64,000 bases of DNA from assembly GCA_001768735.1 (NCBI GenBank), contig MEMB01000002.1, positions 825,031-889,030 of the forward strand, given 5' to 3'. This stretch comes from Alphaproteobacteria bacterium GWF2_58_20 (lineage in GTDB: Bacteria; Pseudomonadota; Alphaproteobacteria; UBA1247). A program made the translations under genes and the position numbers. The stretch's first letter is position 1; each line of letters begins with the position of its first letter. This document shows positions 51,933 to 59,707 of the stretch, piece after piece. The notes under the pieces are model-generated. The model searched no databases. It was not told the origin of the DNA and worked only from the letters and a program-made list of their open reading frames with translations.

Positions 51933-52757
51933 ATGACAAATTACATGAACATCGGCAATTCACAATCCGCCCTGCTGTGGTACAACATCCTCCAGAAAAC
52001 CGGGGAAAAGCAGCAGGCCGACTTTGAAAAAACGCCTGCCGTTTCCCGCGCCCTCGACGCTTTCGAGGATCGCATCGATTCCATCGACAATGTGGACGAC
52101 CTTCTGGCTGATCGGCAGGTGCGCGAAGTCATCCTCTCCGCCTACCAGCTGGAGGAAAATATCGATGCCATCGGCCTCATCAAGAAGCTGCTGACCGAAG
52201 ACCCCACCGACAAAAAATCCGTTGCCTACCGACTCACCGATACGCGCTATCGCAAATTCGCCACCGCCATGCAGGGCCTTGCGGATGGGGAGGATCCCCT
52301 CTCCAGTGAAACCCTCCAGGCCGAACTTCTGGAGGCCTACAAGACCAACGAATTTGAAAAATCTCAGGAAGACGTCAATCCTGCCATCCGCCAGGCCATG
52401 TATTTCAAGCGCCTGATTGGCAGTGCCACATCCCTTTCCCAAGTCATGTCCGATGCCACCCTCAAGGAAGTGGTGCGCGTGAGTGGCGGACTTCCCGAAA
52501 GCGTGGATGAACTGGAATACGCCCAGCAGAAAACCCGCTACGCCAGCAAAATCGATGTGGAAAAGCTCCAGGACGAGGAATATGTGGACACGTTCATCAA
52601 GAACTTCCTCATCCGCACAGACATCGCCACCATGGAAGCCGAATACGCCAGCGGCACCCTTTCGCCCATCGCCAGCCTCATCGGCCCGCTCTCAACCGAA
52701 ACGGCCACCTTTACCCCCATCTACCTCGACCTCACCAACATCAATTTCTGGGCCTGA
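51933..52757 (+). CDS. DUF1217 flagellar-locus protein
   Basis: The 274 aa helical product begins MTNYMNIGNSQSALLWYNIL and has repeated blocks of DUF1217 type (LLADRQVREVILSAYQLEEN; PTDKKSVAYRLTDTRYRKFA; EYVDTFIKNFLIRTDIATME). The family occurs in flagellar clusters of alphaproteobacteria; its role is unknown. It closes the fliK-flgD-flgE run and is followed by a terminator. Confidence 0.85.
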   Translation: MTNYMNIGNSQSALLWYNILQKTGEKQQADFEKTPAVSRALDAFEDRIDSIDNVDDLLADRQVREVILSAYQLEENIDAIGLIKKLLTEDPTDKKSVAYRLTDTRYRKFATAMQGLADGEDPLSSETLQAELLEAYKTNEFEKSQEDVNPAIRQAMYFKRLIGSATSLSQVMSDATLKEVVRVSGGLPESVDELEYAQQKTRYASKIDVEKLQDEEYVDTFIKNFLIRTDIATMEAEYASGTLSPIASLIGPLSTETATFTPIYLDLTNINFWA

Positions 52758-52793
52758 TGCGCCGCGGAAACGCCCCCAAAAACCCGCCAAAGG

Positions 52794-52820
52794 AAAACCC
52801 CGGAAAATCCGGGGTTTTTT
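52794..52820 (+). terminator. Intrinsic terminator after the DUF1217 gene
   Basis: AACCCCGG-AAAAT-CCGGGGTT forms an 8 bp stem followed by TTTT; AAAA before it makes it usable from the flaF side as well. Confidence 0.92.
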
Positions 52821-52841
52821 ATTGAATTGGTTACAAGGGCT

Positions 52842-53249
52842 TCAGGCCATCATGTCCTGCGGCATTGAAGCCTGCCGTGCGCCCATATCCTCGTTGGCAG
52901 GGTTGATAGCCAGGCCATCCATGATATTGCGGTTGACCTGAATGAGGCTTTCCGGAGACGCCTTGCCCTGCATGACTTGGCTGGTGTGCTTGCGCACCCA
53001 CAAACCCAGCGAAATGAGGTTGGCCTTGAGGTCATCCGGCAATGCGTTTTGCGGATTTGCCAGATCGACAATAAAGATGTTCCAGAGCTTCTGGTTATCA
53101 AAACAGGCCGAGATCAATCCCTGCATGTCCTCGCTTTCATGGGCGGCATGCATACGGCCTGTCACCATGGCCATGGCATGGCACTCCACCTGGCGCGGGG
53201 TTTCGGAGGCAACCTGATTCTGGCGATAGGGACTGCTGCTGTTCATCAT
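52842..53249 (-). CDS. flaF: Flagellar biosynthesis regulator FlaF
   Basis: FlaF promotes flagellin synthesis or secretion, opposing FlbT in Caulobacter. The start MMNSSSPYRQNQVASETPRQ at 53249 with GGGAG upstream gives 135 aa; ATG 53246 is equally possible. Family blocks are ESEDMQGLISACFDNQKLWN and LKANLISLGLWVRKHTSQVM. It is downstream of fliC on the same strand, separated by the fliC terminator and its own CtrA box. Confidence 0.93.
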   Translation of the reverse strand: MMNSSSPYRQNQVASETPRQVECHAMAMVTGRMHAAHESEDMQGLISACFDNQKLWNIFIVDLANPQNALPDDLKANLISLGLWVRKHTSQVMQGKASPESLIQVNRNIMDGLAINPANEDMGARQASMPQDMMA

Positions 53250-53302
53250 GGCAAAAAACTCCCTTGGATATCCTGGATGAAACAAGGTTACCAGCCTCAT
53301 GA

Positions 53303-53317
53303 TTAATCAACCATTAA
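53303..53317 (-). promoter_or_regulatory. Perfect CtrA-type box upstream of flaF
   Basis: TTAA-TCAACCA-TTAA (read on plus) lies 54 bp upstream of the flaF start, downstream of the fliC terminator, so it should serve flaF. Confidence 0.75.
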
Positions 53318-53400
53318 TGGCAACCCTGGAAAACCTCCATTCAGGGGCATGCTCTATCCGCAAAATATTCCCCTCATGAATCCCACGGCTTTTGCGGCAC

Positions 53401-53431
53401 AAAAAAAGTGCCGCCGGTTTCCCGGCGACAC
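53401..53431 (-). terminator. Intrinsic terminator of fliC
   Basis: On the minus strand GTGTCGCCGG-GAAA-CCGGCGGCAC folds into a stable stem with one mismatch (T opposite G allowed as wobble), closed by a GAAA tetraloop and followed by seven T. Confidence 0.92.
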
Positions 53432-53455
53432 CTTTTCTTTTCGCGTATCTTCCGA

Positions 53456-54616
53456 TTAGCGGAACAGCGACAGCACCGTGCTGGGCTGCTGGTTCGCAAT
53501 CGAAAGGGCCTGGATACCAAGCTGCTGCTTGGTCTGCAGTGCCTGCAACTGGGCGCTTTCCTCAGCAAGATCGGCGTCCACCAGGCTTCCCACGCCCGAA
53601 GTCAGGGCATCGGTCAGTTCCTGCACGAAGTCCTTCTGGCTACCGACCTGGTTGGCCGAAGAAGACAGACGGGCAAGAGCCGAGTTCACCGTGGTGATGG
53701 CATTCGCAACACTGGTCAGTGCCGCAGACGGATCACCCGCCGCAACCACGGAGGTGGTCACATCGCCATTGGAGGAAGCAACCGCCGTGATCGAACCGTT
53801 GCTGCTGTTGATCACAACTTCACCAAGGCTGTTGTAGCTGGCGGTGAAACCAACTTCTGCCATCTTGCTCATCAGGGCCTGGATGTTGGCGCCCGGAGAA
53901 GCCGCGGTGTCCATGTCCACAACAAAGTTGCTGCCAACCGTGGCCGCCGTGGTTGCCGGATCCTCAATGAATTCGAACACATAGTTCGAACCACCGGCAG
54001 TGATGGTGAAGGTGTCATTGTCAGCGAGAGTACCGGCCCATGCAGATTCAAATACGGCCTTACCCGAACCATCGGCAACATTGATGCCCGAAATACCGAG
54101 GGTCGCGGTGCGCAGATCTTCGCGGTTGACCGTGATGGTGGCCACCGAGAAGGTGGTCGGATCGGTACGGTTCAGGGATGAGGTGACCGACAGGTTGGCG
54201 TCGGTGTTGTTGATCAGGTTGTAACCGTTGAACTGTGCGGAACTCACGATGCCGTCGATGTCGGAAACGAGCTTGCTGATCGATTCCTGGATCTTGGCAC
54301 GGTCAACCGTGCTGCTCTGGGCGTTCACAACTTCCGTCTGCAAATCAATGAGCTTGTTCGAGATCTTCGTGGCGGCCTGCACGGCAACGTTCGCCGTAGC
54401 TTCACCCATGGACAGGGAATCATTGACAGCTTCAAACGCCGAAATGTCGGCGCGCATGCCCTGTGCAATGGTGAAGGTGGAAGCATTGTCACGAGCGCTA
54501 CCAACTTTATAACCACTGTTGATGCGCGCCTGAACCGTGCTCAGGCTCTTGTTGGTTTCAGTGAGGAGGCGAAGGGCCGACATCGCCTCATTATTGGTAT
54601 TGACGGAAAAACCCAT
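53456..54616 (-). CDS. fliC: Flagellin
   Basis: The single flagellin gene of the window. The start MGFSVNTNNEAMSALRLLTE at 54616 has GGGAG upstream; the product is 386 aa. Both terminal D0/D1 regions are intact: SLSTVQARINSGYKVGSARD and QGMRADISAFEAVNDSLSMG at the front, QKQQLG-type end LQALQTKQQLGIQALSIANQ at the back. The middle domain (about residues 130-280) is variable, as usual. It is preceded by a 126 bp leader that holds a CtrA box and would be the target of FlbT. Confidence 0.97.
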   Translation of the reverse strand: MGFSVNTNNEAMSALRLLTETNKSLSTVQARINSGYKVGSARDNASTFTIAQGMRADISAFEAVNDSLSMGEATANVAVQAATKISNKLIDLQTEVVNAQSSTVDRAKIQESISKLVSDIDGIVSSAQFNGYNLINNTDANLSVTSSLNRTDPTTFSVATITVNREDLRTATLGISGINVADGSGKAVFESAWAGTLADNDTFTITAGGSNYVFEFIEDPATTAATVGSNFVVDMDTAASPGANIQALMSKMAEVGFTASYNSLGEVVINSSNGSITAVASSNGDVTTSVVAAGDPSAALTSVANAITTVNSALARLSSSANQVGSQKDFVQELTDALTSGVGSLVDADLAEESAQLQALQTKQQLGIQALSIANQQPSTVLSLFR

Positions 54617-54703
54617 TTGAAATCTCCCACTTTGTGGAGGAACAGGCGCTTTGCACCCAGAAGAAGGACAACCCAACTTCAGGCACAAGTGTGTGGCAAG
54701 AGT

Positions 54704-54718
54704 TTTAATAACCCATTA
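54704..54718 (-). promoter_or_regulatory. Perfect CtrA-type box upstream of fliC
   Basis: TTAA-TAACCCA-TTAA lies 88 bp upstream of the fliC start, between flbT and fliC. No good sigma-54 promoter is visible in this leader. Confidence 0.7.
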
Positions 54719-54742
54719 ATGGCGGGATTTTTTGCGTGCAGG

Positions 54743-55150
54743 TCAATTTTCCGGTGGGCGGGAAAAGCCCGGACGCCCAATGACGGCCTGGATTTGCCGC
54801 AGGGCAGGAAAATAATCTTCCCGCCGCACAAGGTCCGCCACAGCCTCATAAAGGGCAAGGGACGGCCCATCGGATTTCATCTCCGCCTCATGGCGGGCCA
54901 AGGCGTGCATTTTTTCAAAGGCTTCCCCATGAGCCAGCCGATTTTCCGGCTCCAGGAGCATCAACTGCACATAAAGGTAAATGCGCCGCATGAAATTGTC
55001 TGCCTGTTCCGGTTGCATGACATCCTTTTCATGCAGGAGCGCCGCAGAATTCATGACCTCGATTTCCAGCACCCGGTCGGCAGGATTGCGGACAACCGCG
55101 CCATTGATGGCCAATCGTTCCCCCGGCTTGAGACGAAATTTGAGCCCCAT
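54743..55150 (-). CDS. flbT: Flagellin mRNA regulator FlbT
   Basis: FlbT binds the flagellin mRNA leader and represses it in Caulobacter until the hook is complete. The 135 aa product starts MGLKFRLKPGERLAINGAVV, followed by RVLEIEVMNSAALLHEKDVM and FMRRIYLYVQLMLLEPENR, all typical. The start follows the flaG-like stop without a gap, and fliC comes next on the same strand. Confidence 0.95.
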   Translation of the reverse strand: MGLKFRLKPGERLAINGAVVRNPADRVLEIEVMNSAALLHEKDVMQPEQADNFMRRIYLYVQLMLLEPENRLAHGEAFEKMHALARHEAEMKSDGPSLALYEAVADLVRREDYFPALRQIQAVIGRPGFSRPPEN

Positions 55151-55507
55151 TTAAATGGAATCCTTCTTTGTCTGGGCCGCAAGCAGGCCGGAAAACAAAG
55201 CGGGCGCTTCAGGATTTGCCAGTTTCTGGCTCTCTCCATATGCACGCAGCTGTTTTTCCGAAGGATATTGGGAAACAACATCCCCTGTTTCAGGATCACG
55301 ATAAAGGAGAACGACCTTCTGGGTTTCCGCATCAAGGCGAACAACCGGACTGAAGTACCTGACTCCAGATGATGCCTGAACCGTGGCTTGCAACACATCT
55401 GCCTGCGAATCAACCATCACGGCATCCGCAAGTGTCTTGCCCGCACTTTCATCTGTACGCACAAAACTTTCCAATCCCTGGATTCCGCTCAACCCGCTTG
55501 TAATCAC
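55151..55507 (-). CDS. FlaG-like protein
   Basis: The 118 aa product (GTG start at 55507 with AGGGG upstream) has a C-terminal half of FlaG type: VVRLDAETQKVVLLYRDPET then GDVVSQYPSEKQLRAY, as in the FlaG pattern VDxETGxxVVKVxDxxTGEVIRQIP. FlaG influences filament length in other bacteria. The N-terminal 45 residues are not recognisable. It heads the flbT-fliC run and is divergent from sciP. Confidence 0.72.
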   Translation of the reverse strand: MITSGLSGIQGLESFVRTDESAGKTLADAVMVDSQADVLQATVQASSGVRYFSPVVRLDAETQKVVLLYRDPETGDVVSQYPSEKQLRAYGESQKLANPEAPALFSGLLAAQTKKDSI

Positions 55508-55556
55508 AACACACCCCTAATAAGAATTTTCGAGCACTTGCCTATCATAGCACATT

Positions 55557-55571
55557 TTAATCTTTAGTTAA
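55557..55571 (+). promoter_or_regulatory. Perfect CtrA-type box between flaG-like gene and sciP
   Basis: TTAA-TCTTTAG-TTAA lies 46 bp upstream of the sciP ATG and 49 bp upstream of the flaG-like start, so it could control either or both. CtrA activates sciP in Caulobacter. Confidence 0.78.
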
Positions 55572-55617
55572 ATCCAAATTCACCTTCTATTAAAAATATT
55601 TGTGTAAATATAGATGC

Positions 55618-55863
55618 ATGACAACCGAAAAATACATATCCCGCAACCTTCCGCCTCCAGGCACCAAACGTTGGGTCGCCGCACGCAAGGCACAAGTTGT
55701 ACGGGCTGTTCAGAATGGCTTTATCTCGATTGACGACGCCTGCCAGACCTACAACCTTTCCCTTGAGGAGTTCCTGTCCTGGGAACGCCTCTTCAGCAAC
55801 CACGGCTATCAGGGACTGCGTGCAACCCGCATTCGCGAATATCGCGACCACGAAATGGCCTGA
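55618..55863 (+). CDS. sciP: CtrA inhibitor SciP (DUF1153)
   Basis: SciP binds CtrA and blocks its recruitment of RNA polymerase. I take the ATG at 55618 (MTTEKYISRNLPPPGTKRWV, 81 aa) over the TTG at 55600. The helix-turn-helix-like core reads RWVAARKAQVVRAVQNGFIS and LSLEEFLSWERLFSNHGYQG, then LRATRIREYRD, matching the DUF1153/SciP family closely. It lies alone between the flagellin run and the fliF operon. Confidence 0.93.
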   Translation: MTTEKYISRNLPPPGTKRWVAARKAQVVRAVQNGFISIDDACQTYNLSLEEFLSWERLFSNHGYQGLRATRIREYRDHEMA

Positions 55864-55962
55864 ACAAATCCTCCCCAAAATCCCCTTCGGAGGAAGGTCT
55901 GCATTTAAATGCACCTGAATGCAAAATAGGGCTTGCATAGATAGGCAATTTTTTCCTATTCA

Positions 55963-55977
55963 TTAACCTGCCATTTA
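55963..55977 (+). promoter_or_regulatory. CtrA-type box (7/8) upstream of fliF
   Basis: TTAA-CCTGCCA-TTTA lies 64 bp upstream of the fliF start. In Caulobacter the fliF operon is an early, CtrA-controlled class. Upstream at 55900-55913 is a 14 bp palindrome TGCATTTAAATGCA of unknown meaning. Confidence 0.55.
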
Positions 55978-55996
55978 CCCTTGCTGACGAAGATGC

Positions 55997-56019
55997 GGCA
56001 TTCCCAAGAAGGGAATGCC
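55997..56019 (+). promoter_or_regulatory. Hairpin in the fliF leader
   Basis: GGCATTCCC-AAGAA-GGGAATGCC is a perfect 9 bp stem, about 10 bp before the GGAGG of fliF. There is no T-run, so it is not a terminator; it could act in translation control or be a protein-binding palindrome. Confidence 0.6.
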
Positions 56020-56040
56020 CTGCCCTCTGGAGGTTGATCC

Positions 56041-57705
56041 GTGGACGATTTCCTGCGCACGCTGCGCAATCTTGGCACACCGCGCCTTGCTCTCATGAGC
56101 GGCGTGAGCATTGCGCTCATTGCTTTTTTCATGTTCCTGTCCACACGCCTGTCCACAGGCTCCATGGGCATTCTCTACAGCGATCTTGCCACCAGCGACG
56201 CAGGCGCCATTTCCGCCGAACTCGACAAACTGCAGACACCTTACACCGTCAGTTCGGATGGGACCCAGATTTCCGTCCCCAGCGCAGACATTGGCCGCAT
56301 CCGCATGGCCCTGGCCCAGGAAGGGCTACCCAGCGGAGGTTCTGTCGGCTATGAAATCTTTGACCGCCAGCAGACTTTTGGCGCTTCAACCTTCCTGCAG
56401 AAAATCAATCAGGTTCGCGCCCTTGAAGGCGAACTGGCCCGAACCGTCTCCACCCTGTCCCCTGTCCGGCAGGCCCGCATCCATATTGTCCTGCCGGAAA
56501 AGGAAATGTGGAGCACACAAAAACAGCCGGCTACCGCTTCGGTTTTTGTCCAGATCCGGGGAGGAGGCCGTCTTGAAGGCGAGCATATCCGCTCCATTCA
56601 GCACCTCATTGCAGCGGCCGTTCCCGGCCTCAAACCCGGTTCTGTCTCTGTCATTGACAACCAGGGAACCCTGCTGGCGCGCGGCGACGCCGAAAGCACC
56701 GCTTCTTCCGACGCCGAAAACAGCGACGAACTCCGCCTGCGCCTTGAACGACGCATGACAACAACCCTTGAAGACCTTGTGGCCAAAACGGTTGGATATG
56801 GCAACGTGCGTGCCAATGTCTCGCTTGATATGGATTTTGACCGCATCAGCACCAATTCCGAAACCTATGATCCAGACACCCAAGTCGTCCGTTCCACCCA
56901 GTCCGTGACTGAAGACGCCTCAACCCTTGGCGATTCCGCCGGTGGCGCGGTTTCTGTCTCAAACAGCCTGCCTGACAACACGAAAACCGCCCCCGCCGGT
57001 GCAGAGGCTTCAGGCAGCCGGAATTCACGAACGGAAGAAACCATCAATTACGAAATCGCCAAAACCATCACAAACCATGTCCGGGAAAGCGGACAGGTCA
57101 AGCGCATGTCGGTGGCTGTCCTTGTGGATGGCATCTACAGCGAGGATGAAAAAGGCAACATGACTTATCAGCCCCGCAGCAAGGAAGATCTTGAGACCAT
57201 TACCGCATTGGTTCGCAGCGCAGCCGGATATGATGAAGCCCGCGGAGACCAGGTTGAAGTGGTTAACATGCAATTCACCAAGGAAGAGGAACGCTTCGAT
57301 GGGGGAAATGACGGCACCATCCTCGGCTTCCCCCGCAGCGACCTGCTGAATCTTGCTGAAACCATTGTGGTGGGAATTCTCGGCATCCTGATTGTCCTCC
57401 TGGTTGTCCGCCCCATTCTCGGCCAGCTCCTGCATGCTTCGGCGCAAGCGTCCCAGGATTCGTCCAACGCCCAGGGCATGCTCACCGACCAGTCGCGCCA
57501 GATGGCCGCACTTCCCTCCCCCGGAGGCGGATCCTCCATGCAGGTTGCCACGGAAGATTCGGAATTTGAAAACATGATTGACATCGACAAGGTTGAAGGG
57601 CGCGTCCGGGCCTCCTCCTTGCGAAAACTTGGTGAAATTGTGGAAAAACATCCGGTCGAGGCGGTTTCCATCCTCCGCTCCTGGGTTTCCCAGGAAAACT
57701 CGTGA
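56041..57705 (+). CDS. fliF: Flagellar M-ring protein FliF
   Basis: FliF builds the MS ring. GTG start at 56041 behind GGAGG; 554 aa. Membrane helix 1 (LMSGVSIALIAFFMFLSTRL) is followed by the YscJ-type domain (MGILYSDLATSDAGAISAEL; FGASTFLQKINQVRALEGEL). The second membrane helix lies near residue 445 (ETIVVGILGILIVLLVVRPI). The C-terminus ends VEKHPVEAVSILRSWVSQEN, the FliG-binding segment. It heads the fliF-fliG-fliH-fliN-flbD-flhA operon. Confidence 0.97.
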   Translation: MDDFLRTLRNLGTPRLALMSGVSIALIAFFMFLSTRLSTGSMGILYSDLATSDAGAISAELDKLQTPYTVSSDGTQISVPSADIGRIRMALAQEGLPSGGSVGYEIFDRQQTFGASTFLQKINQVRALEGELARTVSTLSPVRQARIHIVLPEKEMWSTQKQPATASVFVQIRGGGRLEGEHIRSIQHLIAAAVPGLKPGSVSVIDNQGTLLARGDAESTASSDAENSDELRLRLERRMTTTLEDLVAKTVGYGNVRANVSLDMDFDRISTNSETYDPDTQVVRSTQSVTEDASTLGDSAGGAVSVSNSLPDNTKTAPAGAEASGSRNSRTEETINYEIAKTITNHVRESGQVKRMSVAVLVDGIYSEDEKGNMTYQPRSKEDLETITALVRSAAGYDEARGDQVEVVNMQFTKEEERFDGGNDGTILGFPRSDLLNLAETIVVGILGILIVLLVVRPILGQLLHASAQASQDSSNAQGMLTDQSRQMAALPSPGGGSSMQVATEDSEFENMIDIDKVEGRVRASSLRKLGEIVEKHPVEAVSILRSWVSQENS

Positions 57706-57716
57706 GGACCTGATCC

Positions 57717-58736
57717 ATGACCATGCGTGTCCGTGACGATTACCGCAGCCTTTCCGGCCATGAAAAAGCCGCCATCATCATGCTGGCGATTGGCGAGGAA
57801 AATGCCGTCCGCCTTTTCCAGCACATGGACGAGGACGAGATCAAGGACCTCTCACAAACCATGGCCAACCTCGGTACCATCGGTTCCACCGTGGTTGAGC
57901 GGCTGCTGGTCGAGTTCGCCTCACAGATGTCATCCACCGGCTCCCTTGTCGGCACTTTTGAAAGCACGGAACGCCTCCTGCTCAAGGTCCTGCAGAAGGA
58001 TCGCGTGGATTCCATCATGGAAGACATCCGTGGCCCCGCCGGGCGCACCATGTGGGACAAACTGGGCAACGTGAATGAGGTTGTTCTTGCCAACTACCTC
58101 AAGAACGAATATCCGCAAACCGTTGCCGTTGTCCTGTCCAAGATCCGCGCTGACCACGCAGCCCGCGTTCTCGCCCAGCTTCCTGAAGGCTTTGCCATGG
58201 AAGTTGTCTTGCGCATGCTGCGCATGGAAGCTGTGCAGAAAGAAGTTCTTGAAGACGTGGAGCGCACCCTGCGCAACGAATTCATGTCCAATCTCGCCCG
58301 CACAAGCCGACGCGATGCCCATGAAATGATGGCCGAAATCTTCAACAGCTTTGATCGCCAGACCGAAAGCCGTTTCCTGAACACGCTTGAAGAACGCAAC
58401 CATGATGCCGCCGAAAAGATCAAGGCCCTCATGTTTACCTTTGAAGACCTCGGCAAACTCGACACAACCGGCATTCAGGTCCTGCTGCGCACGATTGAGA
58501 AGGAAAAGGTCACCGTTGCCCTCAAGGGTGCCAGCGACATCCTCAAGAACATGTTCTTTGGCAACATGTCGGAACGTGCCGCCAAGCTCATGCGTGAAGA
58601 CATGGCCGCCATGGGGCCGGTGCGCCTGCGCGATGTGGACGAGGCACAACAGGCCCTTGTCCAGGCTGCCAAGGACTTGGCTGCCAAGGGCGAAATCATC
58701 ATTGCCGACGGCAAGGAAGAGCAGCTGGTGTATTGA
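57717..58736 (+). CDS. fliG: Flagellar motor switch protein FliG
   Basis: FliG transmits stator torque to the rotor. The 339 aa product has the N-domain ([20 protein letters not shown]), the middle-domain motif [16 protein letters not shown], where the usual EHPQ is EYPQ, and the C-terminal charged helix region ([39 protein letters not shown]). It follows fliF by 11 bp and shares one base with the fliH start. Confidence 0.97.
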   Translation: MTMRVRDDYRSLSGHEKAAIIMLAIGEENAVRLFQHMDEDEIKDLSQTMANLGTIGSTVVERLLVEFASQMSSTGSLVGTFESTERLLLKVLQKDRVDSIMEDIRGPAGRTMWDKLGNVNEVVLANYLKNEYPQTVAVVLSKIRADHAARVLAQLPEGFAMEVVLRMLRMEAVQKEVLEDVERTLRNEFMSNLARTSRRDAHEMMAEIFNSFDRQTESRFLNTLEERNHDAAEKIKALMFTFEDLGKLDTTGIQVLLRTIEKEKVTVALKGASDILKNMFFGNMSERAAKLMREDMAAMGPVRLRDVDEAQQALVQAAKDLAAKGEIIIADGKEEQLVY

Positions 58737-59362
58737 TGGCATCCCCGCAGCCCCCACGCCCCTTTACCTTTGATCACCGTGTCTTTGATGACCAGCTGGT
58801 GGTGGACAAGCCACAACCGAAATACACGGAAAACGACCTTACCGCCGCGCAAGCCGAAGCCTTTGCAAAAGGCAGGGATGAAGGCCTGCGGGAAGAACGC
58901 GAAGGACAGACCCGGAAGGCCTGCGACCTTCTTGTCCGCCTGCTGGCCGAAAACACACGCCTTGAACAAGGCATTGCCGAACAGGCAACACGGCTGGTGG
59001 GAGATGCCGGGGAGCTTGCGCGCCGCATTCTTGCAAAGCTCATGCCCATGGCCACGGCCCGGGGGGGGCTGGAAGAAATTGAATCCCTCATTGCCAGCAC
59101 CCTTCTTGAGCAGCATACGGCGCCGCGCATCAGCATCCATGTTGCCCCCGCCATGCAGGCCACCGTCAATGAACTGGTGGAGCGCCTGCGCAAGGATACG
59201 GCCTTTGAGGGAAAACTGGCCATCCTGTCTGACGAAACCTTTGGTGAAAGCGACTGCCGCCTGGAATGGGCCACCGGCGGCGCCGAACGAATGCTTGACA
59301 AGATCTGGAACGACATCAATACCTGCATTTCAAAAGCCACCCCGCAAGGAGAACCCTCATGA
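58736..59362 (+). CDS. fliH: Flagellar export ATPase regulator FliH
   Basis: FliH links the FliI ATPase to the C ring. The ATG at 58736 shares one base with the fliG stop (TGATG), giving 208 aa; the track's start is a TTG one codon earlier. The N-terminal half is charged and helical (AQAEAFAKGRDEGLREEREG), and the C-terminal half has the FliH/HrpE pattern (SDETFGESDCRLEWATGGAE). Position between fliG and fliN supports the name. Confidence 0.86.
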   Translation: MASPQPPRPFTFDHRVFDDQLVVDKPQPKYTENDLTAAQAEAFAKGRDEGLREEREGQTRKACDLLVRLLAENTRLEQGIAEQATRLVGDAGELARRILAKLMPMATARGGLEEIESLIASTLLEQHTAPRISIHVAPAMQATVNELVERLRKDTAFEGKLAILSDETFGESDCRLEWATGGAERMLDKIWNDINTCISKATPQGEPS

Positions 59363-59700
59363 CCGGCAACGAAAACCTCGATCTCAAGGAACTGGAAAGC
59401 CAGGGCAAGGATGAAACCGAAACATCCAGCCCCCTCATTTCCCCCCTCAATTCCCAGCATGAACTGGATGCGATTTATGACATCCCCGTCCAGATCTCCG
59501 CTGTGCTTGGCAAGGCCGACATGGCCGTAAGCCAGCTTTTGAAGCTGGGGCGCGGCGCTGTGGTTGAACTTGACCGCAAGGTTGGGGAAGCCATTGACAT
59601 TTACGTCAACAACCGCCTCGTCGCCCGTGGCGAAGTTGTGGTCGTGGATGACCGCCTTGGCGTGACCATGACGGAAATCATCAAATCAGACAGGACTTGA
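59359..59700 (+). CDS. fliN: Flagellar motor switch protein FliN
   Basis: FliN forms the base of the C ring. The 113 aa product carries the SpoA domain [40 protein letters not shown] and [20 protein letters not shown], fully typical. It overlaps fliH by ATGA and is 7 bp before flbD. Confidence 0.97.
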   Translation: MTGNENLDLKELESQGKDETETSSPLISPLNSQHELDAIYDIPVQISAVLGKADMAVSQLLKLGRGAVVELDRKVGEAIDIYVNNRLVARGEVVVVDDRLGVTMTEIIKSDRT

Positions 59701-59707
59701 CAACACC

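Noticed and set aside
54676-54695. Possible sigma-54 promoter upstream of fliC (minus strand TTGCCA-CACAC-TTGTG)
   Set aside because: Both the -24 GG and the -12 GC, the most conserved bases, are changed; three perfect sites elsewhere make this unconvincing.
55968-55985. Sigma-54-like sequence before fliF (TGCCATTTACCCTTGCT)
   Set aside because: The spacing between the two elements is one base too long and the -24 GG is absent; it fits better as part of a CtrA-type box.
57264-57280. TTAA-N7-TTCA inside fliF
   Set aside because: One mismatch, inside coding sequence; several such 7/8 matches are expected by chance.
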